A stretch of 64,000 nt of DNA from Acidobacteriota bacterium (GTDB taxonomy: Bacteria; Acidobacteriota; Thermoanaerobaculia; Gp7-AA8): assembly GCA_003223645.1 (NCBI GenBank), contig QHVT01000006.1, positions 404,967 to 468,966 on the forward strand, read 5' to 3'. A program made the position numbers and the translations under genes. Within the stretch, counting starts at the first letter, position 1; each line of letters begins with the position of its first letter. The notes under the pieces were generated by a model. The model did no database searches and was not told the origin of the DNA. It saw only the letters and a program-made list of their open reading frames with translations. Below are positions 17,001 through 26,600 of this stretch, in pieces.

Positions 17001-20000
17001 CTCGCGGAAACTCGCGGTGGTGATCGTCTCCGCGGTTCGTCCGCCCGGGTTGTTCGGGTAGTAGTAGATGGTGGTCTTGAGGTGGTTCCACTCGTAGCCG
17101 GCGGCCTGTTGCCATCCGGCCGGAACGCCGAAGGCGCCGACAGCAGCGACGTGACTCGAGCTCATCACCGCGACGAGGAGGCTTCCTGGCTGCGTCGGCC
17201 GCGTCCAGTTCGTGGTGATACTGGTCAACGAGTTGACCGTATTGGCCGCGATCTGCCGGCGCGTGATCTGCGTGACCGGCGTGACGGTCGCAGTCGGGCT
17301 GTCCTTGGTCTTGATGCCGTTGCACGTGCTCGTGACGCGCACCCAATACGAATGCGCGACGTTGATCGCCGGCGTGGTGAATGTGGGCGCATTCGTGCCG
17401 ACCGGGTTGGTGGTCGTGCCGCTCGTTCCCTCGTACCACTGATAGGTGAGCGGATCGCTTCCCGTCGCGGTGACGGTCAGCGTGTCGGTGTTGCCAATGA
17501 CTACGACGTCGTCGAGCGGCGGACCGGGGATCAGCGGCGGGTTGCAGACGGTGACGACGGCGGTGTTGCTGTCCTTGATGCCGCACGTCGCGGTGACGCG
17601 CACCCAATAGCTCGTCGTCACGGACGGCGTGATGGTGAGCGTGCTGTTCGTCCCGCCCGGCACCGGCTTCGTGGTGTTGCCGGTGACTCCCTCATACCAC
17701 TGATAACTCAACGGTCCGCCGCCGCCGGACGCCGTGACGGACAGCGTCGTCGACTCGCCGTTGTCGATGATGCGCGACGTCGGATGCGCGCCGATCGACG
17801 GCGGCTGTGTGCAGATGTCGAGCGTCACGGTCTTCGTGAAGCCGAGATACGTGGCGGTGATGTGCGTGGTGGTGCGCACGGTGATGTTCGCCGGCGTGAC
17901 GGCGAACGTTGCCGATGTGCCGAGGGCCGGCGCCGTCACGGTCGGTGGAACGCTCGCGGCCGGACTGTCGATCGACAGTGCAATGTCGGTCGACACGGGA
18001 GGCGGATCGCCGATCGTCATCGTCGCGGTCGACGGACCGCCGACCACCGCCGGGTTCGGGCTGAACGTGATGTCGACGATCGGCTGAAGATCGACGTGCG
18101 ACGGCACGAAATCGAACCCGTTGTTGGTCACGATCGGACATTGCAGCGTGTCGATGCGCAATCCGAACGTCTTGGCGAAGAGCGCGGCGGCCTGCGCGCG
18201 GTCGACCGCATTGTTCGGGCAGAACTCCGTCAGATCGCAGCCCTTGGAGATGCCGCGTGCCTTGACGTCGCTGATCCACGCGGCTGCCCAATGCGGAGTG
18301 CCGGTAGTGCACGCGACGTCGCCGAAGTCGGGCGAGCACGCCGGCGGAACGTACGCCGCTCCCATCTTCGTGCGGAGGAGGAACACGGCCGCCTCCGCGC
18401 GAGTCAGGGCCTGATCGGGCGCGTAGTTGCCCCCGCCTACCCCGCTCGTCAGCCCCTCGGCCTTGACCTGCGCGATCCACGCCGCGAACGGATGGCTGCA
18501 CGGAACATCGGTGAACGGCGCCGCCGTGCAGGCCGGCGGCTGATACGACCCGCCGTGCTCCGCCTTCATCAGCCAGCGCGCGACCTCGCCACGCGTGACG
18601 ACCGTGCCGGGGCAGAACTGCGTCCCGCCGCAGCCGGTGTCGACGCCGAAGTGCAGCACGGACTCGATGCCGGCGTACGACCAGTCCGTCTTCTCCACGT
18701 CGGTAAAGCTCTTGCCGACGTGAATCGTGACCGGGCTGCCCGGCGTCGGCTGGCCGGTGGTGAGGTTGGTCTCGTTGAACTGAATGTCGGCATGCACCGG
18801 CCGCGTCTGCGCGAACTGCGGCAGCATGAACACGGCATAGCAGTGGCCGAGGGACCAGCAGTCGGAGACGCCGGCGGAGATGTCGTACCACGGAGCGGTA
18901 TCGCGGAATCCGTAGTCATTGCCCCACGGCGGAACGCCGAACGCGCTGACCGGGAGCTGCTGCGCCGACGGCGCGATCGGCCAGGTCGGCTCGACCACGG
19001 CCGTCTCTCCGGGCTCGAGGATGCCGTTCAGATTGCCGTTGGTGGTGTTCCAGGCGGTGACGCCGCCGGCGGAGCTGAAGTACGACTGCACGTGGGCATC
19101 GACCACGACTCTGGTGTTGGTCGAAACGAGCGGCGGCCCGGCGACGACTTTCAGCGTCGTGGAGGCGCTTCCGCCGTCGCCGTCGTTGACGGTGAGCGTC
19201 ACGTTGTAGCAGCCGGCGGCGTACTGGTGGACGACGCGGGAACCGGATCCTGTCGTGCCGTCGCCGAAATCCCAATTCCAGGAGGTGATGTTCGAGCCGT
19301 CATCGGTCGACCCCTCCCCGCCCAGCTCGCAAATCGAGCCGCTGCAGTTGACGGTCGCGCGCGGAACGGGCGGAACGTTGGCCACCGTGATCGTCTTGGT
19401 GAATGACCCGATGAGGCCATCTCCATCGGTGACGGTCAGAGTCGCGTCATAGGTGCCGAGGGCCGCATAGAAATGCGTCCGGTCCTCGGACCCGGTGCCA
19501 TGCGCTCCGTCGCCGAAGTCCCATTCATACGTCAACGGGAACGGTCCGTCGTCGCCGCCGTCGGCGCTGGTGAAGCTGTAGTTCCGTACGTTGGGATTGG
19601 GACGTGACACCGTGAAGGTCGGAGACGGCTGGTGGTTGACCGCTTCGAACGCGACCGGATACTCCTTGAGGATCTGCCCCGCATTCATGATGCGCAGCGT
19701 GGCGTCGAAGACGCCGGCATGGCTGTAGAGGCCGTACAGGCGGCAGTTCTGGAAGTCGCACGAAGTGTCGGTGTTCATGTAGACGCTGCCGCATCCGTCC
19801 GCCGGGTTGTAGCAATCCTCGGCGTTCGGACTCCAGTTGATGGCCGGCGTCGATCCGAACGGGAACATCAGCAGCTTGAACTCATCCAGGTTGAACCCGA
19901 GGCCGCTGACTCGCGTGGTCCAGTCGGCGGCGGGGGCGTAGTGGATGTCGACGGTCGTCGAGCCTGTTTGCTGCGGGAGACCAAAGTGGTATGTGACGAT

Positions 20001-23000
20001 CACCGAGACGGTGTATAGCCCGCTGGCCATGAAGCGGTGATTGACCTTGTAGGCGTCGACGCCGGACGGCTCGTTGCCGAAGCGCCAGATGTACAGGCTG
20101 ACGGCGTTGGGATTCGGCGCGAGCGCGGTGAACACGCATACGCCGTCGGTGCAGCGCGACGTGATCTGCATCGACGACGGCGCGGTGACCGTGATCGTCA
20201 CGGTGCCGATCGTGAACGGCGGGTTGCCGTCCCGCGAGATCAGATACTCGAAGCTGGCCGTTCCGCGGAAGCCGGCGTCAGGAGTGAAAGTACACGTCGC
20301 CGGATCGCTACCGACGCAGCTGACGATCCCGTGGACCGGGTTCTGAACGCCCCCGAACTTCGCATCCGCCGAGTCGTTGGCGAGGAGCTGCGTGCTCGTG
20401 ATCTGCAGCGATGAGTCGCCTTCCATGCTGAAGCTGTCGGGGTTGGCCATCAACGGCGGATTGACCGCAACCGTGACGGCCGCCGAACCCTGACGGCCTG
20501 CCGCGTCGACGACCGTGTACGTGAACGTGTCGTTGCCCGTGAAGCCGAACGGCGGCGTGTAGGTGCAGACACTCCCGTTCACCACGCATTTGGGGTCGGC
20601 ATGGTGGAACGTCACGCCCGGCGCGTCGTTCGCCAGGAACTCCTGCAGGCCGATGGTCAGGGCCTGATTGGCGTCGGTGGAGAACGCGTCGGCTAAAGCG
20701 AGCGGCGGCAGGCCGCACGAGGAGCGGGGTTGCAACGTCACCGCAGGAGTGTCGGCCCCGATCAGCGTGCCATCCTCGGCATATAGGCCGTAGCTCACGA
20801 TGATCGCGGAGCCCGTCACTTCGAAGTTTTCGATGACTGCCGACGTATCGGCGACTTCCGCAAACCGCGCGTCGCTCTTATTGCCGGACGCGTCGACCTT
20901 CAGGACATAAATTCCGCTGTTCTCGGTGATCTCCCACGCGAGCACGTAGCCGCCGATGGAACCGGCGCTGGCGACCTGCGGATAGTCACCCGCCACGAAG
21001 CTGCACGCCACCGGCAGCTCGGCCGGGGCGAATTGGTGCGTGCTCTGGATGTACCGGCGCGTCCTGATCCATGGTCCGTAGTGATTCGGGTCGGCGCCCG
21101 CCCAGGTGACGAGGAAGTCGCCGTTCGAAAGAGCGGCGACCGACGGATGGCCGGGCGACGCCGTCGTCCCGCTCGCGATCTCGAGCTGGCCGCCCACCGG
21201 AACGCCCTGGTCGTTGAGGATGCGGCCGAGGATCTTCGCGCTCGGCCCCATGCCGGTCTGCCACACCACCATGCTGGTGCCGCCGGCCTCGGTGGCGATC
21301 TGCGGCGCAACGGGATTGCCGCTGCTGCCGTCGTCGAGAACCTGCGGACCGAGGGCTTTTCCGAACGAGTCGGTGACCTGCACCGTCAGCCCCGCGTCTT
21401 TGACGATTTGAATCTGGGCGCCGGAGGTGGGGGCGACGGTCGACTTCGCACTGGTGATCTTCAGCACCCAGTCATTGCAGTCGGGCGTGGTGGCCGAGGT
21501 GTACTGCTCACAAGAAAGTGGATCGACACTCCCGCCCGGCTTCGTGAATGTGAAAATCCCCTTCATGTTCGAAGGTGGGTTGGGCGGCTTCACAGCCTTG
21601 CACTGATTCGTGTTGGGGTCGATCTGGCATAAGCCGGTTCGCGGGTTGATCCAGTTGGCGGTCCAGAGGGATGTGGGCCATGTCGTGGCGTTTTTCAGGC
21701 CCGTGACGCCGCCCGAGATATTGAAGTTGATCTGGGCCTCCGTGACGTCGCTCGGCAGATACGCCACAAGAACCTTTTTGCCGGCAAACGCGAGCACCAT
21801 TTGCTTTTCAACGGGCCCCGGCTGGTTCCAGATGCGGTTCGACTGCGGCTTGAGCTGGAGCCACGACACGGGAAGCGATTGAAAGAACGATCGCAGGATC
21901 CTCGTCGAACCGATGGTCCGCAGAACACCGGGATTCTGCCGGCCCAGTTGCTGCGGATCCCATTCGCCGGGACAGCCGAAGCTCGGCAGACCCCAGTTGA
22001 CCACGCTGCATACGCCCATCGTGTAGCCCTGCGCTCCGGAGAGCATGCTGTAGTACGCGGTCTGCCGCGCACGATAGGGCGTATGGATGTTGAGAGTGTC
22101 GAGCGGCCCAGTCCCGGGATAGACCGTTTCGCCGTTAATTGCCGGCTTCACCGGGGTGAGCTTGCTCACGAAGTCGGCCACCTTCACGGCCCGGTCGGTC
22201 ATGGTCTCGAGCTCGTTTGCGTCGGCGGGAGGATCAGGACAAGTGTTCGTGAGAGTCGGCACCGGCGGCGTCTTGTTGGGCGTGCCGCTCTGGAACAGCT
22301 GGAAATCGAGCCACGACTCCTTGTGCGGGAACCCGTCTTTGGTCCGGTCGGTATCCTTGTAATCCTCCTTTCTCGTATTGCCGGCAGTGTGGTTGCCGAT
22401 CGGGTGAATCGATCGCTGCTTGTTGCCTAGTTTCCACTGATCGACAGCTCCGATGTCCTTGCCGACTGTCCGGATGTTGTCCTTGAGGCAGCTCAGCCGG
22501 TGGTCGAAGCCCGGCGAATAGATGACGAAATTCCCGAGCATCCTGGCCGTGACGGCCTCGGCGAAGTACGTTGCTTCGGTCTTGTTGGCTTGAACCTGCT
22601 TCGCCTTGCCGGTAATCGGATCGATGAAGCCCGCAAGTACCACGACGATGTCGTGCGCGTTGGCTTTCTCGACCTTGTCATCCAGCGCCCGCCACCAGAT
22701 CGGGTTGAAGCGGTGGCATTTGTCGACCAACTGGTCTGCTGAAGGAGGATCGGTGGGTTGCGTGGGAATCGCGGGACAGTTGGCGCCGCCGACGCTCACA
22801 AAAGGCTTCTGCGCCGGATTCTTTTGGTTGAGGAAGTCGAGAGGAGCGAAACCCAGCTGGAGAATGCTGAACCCCTCGCGACCGCCGACCAATTCGTCCC
22901 AATCCGGCGTGTGGCTCGGATCCGCGGGGTTGTCCATCCCGATGTTGGCATTCCAGACGGTATCGCCCAGCCAGAAGAACCTCTCCTTATTGTCGAAGAC

Positions 23001-23540
23001 GAGAGCCGGCGGATCGGGATTGACCTTCTCGACGTGCAGTAAGCCGTTGGTGTAAAGCACACCGCCGCCTGCCTCCGCCACCTTGAATTGCCCGCTGACG
23101 TGATCGAGCCAGTCGTCGTCCTCGCATTTCGGTGTGTTGGGACGGGCGTCGCTGCGCGTCGCGCACGTGAGCAGCCAATTCCACTTTCCCGGCGGAAACG
23201 CTCCGCGAATGCGAAACGTGTTGCCGTAGGGCTGACCGTTCGGCTTCAGCTGGCCATTCGCGTCGAGCCCATACCAGAACGCCCTGGCGTTATAGGTGAG
23301 CGACCCGCCCTCCACCTGGGTGAACTTCACGGTCAGGACCAGATCCCGCGACGGATTCAGCGATCCGTCGCCGATGTAATCCGAGTGGCTGGTGATCGAC
23401 GTTTCCCACCGCCGCCATTGGTTCACGCACGGAATCGGCTCGTTCGCGCCGCACTCGGCGCGCGCGGTTGCGGCCATCGCGAGGAGAACCGTGAACAGGA
23501 CAGTGAGCGGGAGCAATGAGAAATGCCTGCGGATCGACAT
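14061..23540 (-). CDS. Giant secreted multidomain protein: DUF5060/DUF4038 glycosidase-like head, PKD, SLH, Ig-like and three C-terminal modules
   Basis: About 3,159 aa. Signal peptide 1-28; DUF5060-like sandwich (about 30-165); apiosidase-like DUF4038 barrel (about 175-620, with WLGDTVWN and candidate catalytic Glu in INGETVYPG); beta-propeller-like repeats (about 735-900); two cadherin/VCBS-like repeats (about 945-1120); two PKD domains (about 1315-1465, WDFGDG twice); three SLH domains (about 1610-1800, FTDV...RGEVARWL and RAEAAVFLL); six Ig-like domains with SYQWYEG. Three copies of a 205-aa module lie at about 2095-2297, 2482-2687 and 2954-3159. SLH domains suggest anchoring to the cell surface, and the head may cleave plant-type glycans. 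The ATG at 23540 is preferred over GTG 23546 from promoter spacing. No sorting tail is seen. Confidence 0.88.
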   Translation of the reverse strand: MSIRRHFSLLPLTVLFTVLLAMAATARAECGANEPIPCVNQWRRWETSITSHSDYIGDGSLNPSRDLVLTVKFTQVEGGSLTYNARAFWYGLDANGQLKPNGQPYGNTFRIRGAFPPGKWNWLLTCATRSDARPNTPKCEDDDWLDHVSGQFKVAEAGGGVLYTNGLLHVEKVNPDPPALVFDNKERFFWLGDTVWNANIGMDNPADPSHTPDWDELVGGREGFSILQLGFAPLDFLNQKNPAQKPFVSVGGANCPAIPTQPTDPPSADQLVDKCHRFNPIWWRALDDKVEKANAHDIVVVLAGFIDPITGKAKQVQANKTEATYFAEAVTARMLGNFVIYSPGFDHRLSCLKDNIRTVGKDIGAVDQWKLGNKQRSIHPIGNHTAGNTRKEDYKDTDRTKDGFPHKESWLDFQLFQSGTPNKTPPVPTLTNTCPDPPADANELETMTDRAVKVADFVSKLTPVKPAINGETVYPGTGPLDTLNIHTPYRARQTAYYSMLSGAQGYTMGVCSVVNWGLPSFGCPGEWDPQQLGRQNPGVLRTIGSTRILRSFFQSLPVSWLQLKPQSNRIWNQPGPVEKQMVLAFAGKKVLVAYLPSDVTEAQINFNISGGVTGLKNATTWPTSLWTANWINPRTGLCQIDPNTNQCKAVKPPNPPSNMKGIFTFTKPGGSVDPLSCEQYTSATTPDCNDWVLKITSAKSTVAPTSGAQIQIVKDAGLTVQVTDSFGKALGPQVLDDGSSGNPVAPQIATEAGGTSMVVWQTGMGPSAKILGRILNDQGVPVGGQLEIASGTTASPGHPSVAALSNGDFLVTWAGADPNHYGPWIRTRRYIQSTHQFAPAELPVACSFVAGDYPQVASAGSIGGYVLAWEITENSGIYVLKVDASGNKSDARFAEVADTSAVIENFEVTGSAIIVSYGLYAEDGTLIGADTPAVTLQPRSSCGLPPLALADAFSTDANQALTIGLQEFLANDAPGVTFHHADPKCVVNGSVCTYTPPFGFTGNDTFTYTVVDAAGRQGSAAVTVAVNPPLMANPDSFSMEGDSSLQITSTQLLANDSADAKFGGVQNPVHGIVSCVGSDPATCTFTPDAGFRGTASFEYLISRDGNPPFTIGTVTITVTAPSSMQITSRCTDGVCVFTALAPNPNAVSLYIWRFGNEPSGVDAYKVNHRFMASGLYTVSVIVTYHFGLPQQTGSTTVDIHYAPAADWTTRVSGLGFNLDEFKLLMFPFGSTPAINWSPNAEDCYNPADGCGSVYMNTDTSCDFQNCRLYGLYSHAGVFDATLRIMNAGQILKEYPVAFEAVNHQPSPTFTVSRPNPNVRNYSFTSADGGDDGPFPLTYEWDFGDGAHGTGSEDRTHFYAALGTYDATLTVTDGDGLIGSFTKTITVANVPPVPRATVNCSGSICELGGEGSTDDGSNITSWNWDFGDGTTGSGSRVVHQYAAGCYNVTLTVNDGDGGSASTTLKVVAGPPLVSTNTRVVVDAHVQSYFSSAGGVTAWNTTNGNLNGILEPGETAVVEPTWPIAPSAQQLPVSAFGVPPWGNDYGFRDTAPWYDISAGVSDCWSLGHCYAVFMLPQFAQTRPVHADIQFNETNLTTGQPTPGSPVTIHVGKSFTDVEKTDWSYAGIESVLHFGVDTGCGGTQFCPGTVVTRGEVARWLMKAEHGGSYQPPACTAAPFTDVPCSHPFAAWIAQVKAEGLTSGVGGGNYAPDQALTRAEAAVFLLRTKMGAAYVPPACSPDFGDVACTTGTPHWAAAWISDVKARGISKGCDLTEFCPNNAVDRAQAAALFAKTFGLRIDTLQCPIVTNNGFDFVPSHVDLQPIVDITFSPNPAVVGGPSTATMTIGDPPPVSTDIALSIDSPAASVPPTVTAPALGTSATFAVTPANITVRTTTHITATYLGFTKTVTLDICTQPPSIGAHPTSRIIDNGESTTLSVTASGGGGPLSYQWYEGVTGNTTKPVPGGTNSTLTITPSVTTSYWVRVTATCGIKDSNTAVVTVCNPPLIPGPPLDDVVVIGNTDTLTVTATGSDPLTYQWYEGTSGTTTNPVGTNAPTFTTPAINVAHSYWVRVTSTCNGIKTKDSPTATVTPVTQITRRQIAANTVNSLTSITTNWTRPTQPGSLLVAVMSSSHVAAVGAFGVPAGWQQAAGYEWNHLKTTIYYYPNNPGGRTAETITTASFRESVLQLIEYVGATASPLDVTAFDGDNAPRSGIVSTGTPGWPTSQAKAVIVSALSTNALAHFTAATNGFAKLDERSVFTMLTAAVHERIVTAAGAYGHDATADSTSEWLGMVAAFKSIDGCTTAPAISAHPASTTVNAGSPALLSVTATGSSLQYQWYQGTAPSMTTPVTGGNGATLTVTPASTTSYWVRVFNACGAANSNTATVNVCAAPGITAHPLSQSVTSGFSATLSVTPSGSGPFSYQWYDGASGTTTTPVGTNSATFTTPALTANKSYWVRVTSTCNGTASVNSNTAVLTVSAANQIARRQFAASTANSQTSITTNWTQPTQAGSLLVAVVSAQHNAAVGNFTPPAGWQHATSYEMANVKAAIYYYPNHPGGRTSETFGVAGFRELVLQLIEYTGATAAPLDKVAFNGDMLVSGGVVSTGTTSATSQAKEAVVTALTIAGAATFTSPTNGFTKLDERSVFTMITAGIHERIVSTAGAYGHEANVNANTQWVGLVATFKSLDLCSAAPSITTQPASTTTSSGGTATLNVTATTSGGTLSYQWYEGASGTTTTPVGTNSSTFTTPALTATKSYWVRVSNACGSVNSSTATVTVCNATGITTQPASLTINSGGTATLSVVASGTGPFTYQWYEGASGVTTTPVGTNSASFTTPALTATKTYWVRVTGTCGSANSSAATITVCAPPGVATQPASQTISSGATATLSVVASGTGPFTYQWYEGASGVTTTPVGTNSASFTTPALTATKSYWVRVTGSCGSANSNAATITIAPALARRQFAASTANSQQTITTNWTQPTQAGNLLVAIVSAERSFYPIANWQPPTGWQLAVSYEMTNVKTSIYYYPNNPGGRTSETFADGGYFDDMILQLAEYTGIVTASPLEKTAFNGDQSNSGFVDTGYTAQTSQAKELVITALTSHSITDFSSPSQGFAEIDDRNQGFGLLTTAVHEKIVTTAGSWGHSAQVGNPAEWVGVVATFKGQ
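14064..17265 (-). repeat. Three copies of a roughly 205-residue module inside the giant gene
   Basis: Copies lie at about 17265-16650, 16105-15485 and 14685-14064. Each begins RRQ(I/F)AA(N/S)T and contains GWQ.A..YE, then IYYYPN(N/H)PGGRTxET, QLxEYxG and SPL-type motifs, then HERIV and GxVATFK. They are separated by Ig-like domains whose DNA (TACCACTGATA, CCGACCGGCGT) is itself highly repetitive. The layout looks like recent unequal recombination within the gene. Confidence 0.85.
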
Positions 23541-23576
23541 GGACACACGTTAGGCAGTCCCGGCGCGAACAGACAA
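23541..23576 (-). promoter_or_regulatory. Promoter of the giant gene; probable leaderless mRNA
   Basis: Read on the minus strand: TTGTCT (23576-23571), an 18-bp spacer, then TAACGT (23552-23547), 6 nt, and ATG at 23540. No Shine-Dalgarno is present. The spacing matches the arsR promoter in this window. The divergent gene must draw on the same short interval. Confidence 0.5.
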
Positions 23577-23628
23577 TAACGAAGGGATGGATGGGCCCGG
23601 CTCGGGGACGGATGCATCCGATTCAGGG

Positions 23629-26600
23629 ATGGCGAACACGGCCGCGATTTGGTCCAAGGCTTTCCATCGATCATACTTCCCAGGAATCCGCACCCCCATC
23701 GATAAGCCGCATCTCCGCATCGGCAGCCTCGAGGCCGACATTCGCGCCGGCAACGAGCGGGAGTTCCTCGCCCGGCGGCGCATCGCGGCATTGAAGCGTC
23801 ACGGCCGGCCGGGGAAAGAACAAGGGCCGCCCGCGCTCAAGCCCGTTCCCGGCGCCAGCAACTGGGTGCAGGTCGGGCCGATGTCCACCACCAACGGTCC
23901 GCCCTACGCGAAGAACCTTCAGTTCTGGACGGGACGCATCAGCTCCATCCTCATCGATCCGACCGCCGCCGGCACCATGTACATCGGCGCGGCCAAGGGC
24001 GGCGTCTGGAAGACGACGGACGGCGGCAAGAAATGGGCGCCGATGTCGGACGACGAGATGTCGCTCGCCATCGGCGCGATGGCTCTCGCCCCGAACGACG
24101 CGCAGACCGTTTACGCGGGCACGGGAGAAGGCAACATCTTCTATGTCGTCAACGTCCCCGACTCGACGCAGGAAAGCTACTACGGAGCCGGTTTTCTGAA
24201 GAGCACGAACGGCGGGACGAGCTGGAACCTCTACGGGCAGGCGGAGTTCACCGGTGGGGCCTTCTTCCGCATCGCCGTGCATCCCGCGAATCCGAGCCGC
24301 GTGTGGGCCGCGACGTCGAACGGTCTCTTTCTCAGCGACAGCGGCGGGACGTCATGGACGCCGGTCACCAACGGCCTCCCCCCGATCGTGCCCGGCACCT
24401 TCACCGGCAGCACGGAGATCGTCCTCCATCCCACCGATCCGGCGATCGCCTTCACCTACTTCGTGAACGGCGGCATCTACAGGAGCACGAATGCCAACGG
24501 CGTGAGCCCGGCGTTCGTCCAGGTTCCCGCCGCTTTGCCCCTCACCCAGGTTCGAGGGAGCATCGCATTCTCACCTTCGCAACCGCTGCGCATGATGGCG
24601 GCGGTCTCCGGCGAGCTCTGGTTCTCGACGGACGGCGGGCAGAACTGGCAGCCGACCGGCGCGGCGCCGGTGAATTGCACGACCTACGACTACGGCAACC
24701 ATGTCGCCATCGATCCTGTCGATCCCAACATCGTCTACCTCAGCGGCATCCCGCAGTTGAACAAGTTCACGTTCGACCCGGTCGCCATGACCTGGAGCAG
24801 CGGCATCATCGGACAGGGGACGACCCACGCCGATCATCATTTCCTCGCGATCGATCCGGCGAACCATCTCCATCTTTACGCGGGAACGGACGGCGGAATC
24901 TACGAGTCGTCCGACGGCGGCGGCTCGTGGAGCGACGGCATCAACCGCGGTCTCTGCATCACGCAGTTCGAGTTCCTCGATCACCACCCCACGTCCGACG
25001 CGGTGCTGTTCGGCGGCACGCAGGACAACGGCACGCAGCAGTTCCGCAACAGCACCGTTTTTCCGGTGGCCTCGGGCGGAGACGGCGGCTTCACGGCCGT
25101 CGACTTCAACAATCCCCACAACGTCCTCCTGGAGCATTACTACGCCTCGCCGGAGCGCTCGACGCAGGCCGGCGAGTACCTCACCTTCACCGACATTTCG
25201 CCGGGTCTCAGCGGCGTGCCGCTCTTCTATCCGCCCTACGCGCTCTGCGCGGAAGATCCGGACTGGATCGCCTTCGGCACCAGCGTCCTCTTCATCGACA
25301 AGGCACAGGGAACCGGCGGCTGGCCAACGTTCGTCCCGCTGCCGGGCAACACCGGCTCGATCTCGGCCATCAACTTCGTCAGCAAGACCTTGATCTACTG
25401 TGCGTCGATCCACGGTCAGGTCTATGCCGTCCGTTCGATGAACGGCGGCGTCGACTGGGCGGCCGAGCCGATTTACGCCGCTCCCTTTCCGGCGAGATTC
25501 GTCTGGGACATCGGCGTGATGCCGAACGACAGCGCGCACGTCATCGTCGTCGTCTCCGGCTACGGCACCGGTCACGTCTGGAGCGGGATCGTGCCGCAGA
25601 GCGGCGTCGCGGCGTGGACGGACGTCAGCGGCAGCGGCGTCACGGCGATTCCGGACGTTCCGGCGAATTCGCTGGTCATCGATCCCGCTGCACCGTCGAC
25701 CTACTACGTCGGCACCGACATCGGCGTCTTCAGGACCATGAACGCCGGCGGGCAGTGGGAGAACTTCGGCCAGGGTCTCCCGAACACCGCGGTCTACGAC
25801 ATGCGTCTGCACGGCGCGTCGCATCTCCTGCGCGCGGCGACTCACGGCCGCGGAGTCTGGGAGAGGCGGGTGGATGTGGCGTCGTTGCCGGACGTGGACA
25901 TCTACGTGCGTCATCACATGATGGACAGCGGCCGGGGGCTGGCGCCGGAAGGCATTCCCGCCGCGTTCAAGAACATCGGCCAGTTCATCGACCTCGGCGA
26001 TCCGCAGCGCCACTGGATGTGCGCGGACATGAAAGTCGACGCGCTCCTCGGCAACCCGCTGTCCTACCAGTACGCCACCAGCGCGGTCGACTTCGTGGTC
26101 TTCGAGGCCCAGCTCGTTCACCGCAACGCCGAGCGCGGCAACGTCAACCACGTCTTCGCCCAGGTTCACAACCGAGGCATCAAGGCGGCGACTGTGACGG
26201 TGAAGCTCATCTTCGCCGACTCGACGGCGAAGGTTCCGCCGCTGCCGAACGATTTCTGGACCGCCTTCCCCGGCAACTCCGCGGTCCCGAACACGCCGTG
26301 GCATCCCATCGGCGCAGCCAAGACCGTAACGGTCACACCGACATTGCCGGCCGTCCTGGAGTGGGACTGGCTGACTCCGATGGGACAGCCCACGCATTCA
26401 TGCCTGCTGCTGGTCGTCGATTCAGCCGATGATCCGATTCCCGCCGCGCACAAGATCTTCGACGTCGACGCGCTGGTGAAACTCGACAAACGCACCGGAC
26501 TGAAAAACCTGCACATCGTCGACGCCCCGCCGAAGCCGCCCGGCCCCGCCCCGCCACCCTGGTCGGCCGCGATCCTCGACATCATCGGACCGCCATCGAA

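Noticed and set aside
18100-18720. SLH domains as evidence for a Gram-positive host
   Set aside because: A TonB receptor and other outer-membrane-type genes are present, and SLH repeats also occur in diderm phyla.
14124-19406. A 1,760-codon open frame on the plus strand
   Set aside because: It is the antisense of the giant surface-protein gene. High GC at third codon positions removes stops from the opposite strand, and the translation is Arg/Gly/Ala-rich with no domain.
24033-26432. A roughly 800-codon frame overlapping the beta-propeller gene on the same strand
   Set aside because: Arg/His-rich composition typical of a shifted frame in GC-rich DNA; the other frame has clear Asp-box repeats.
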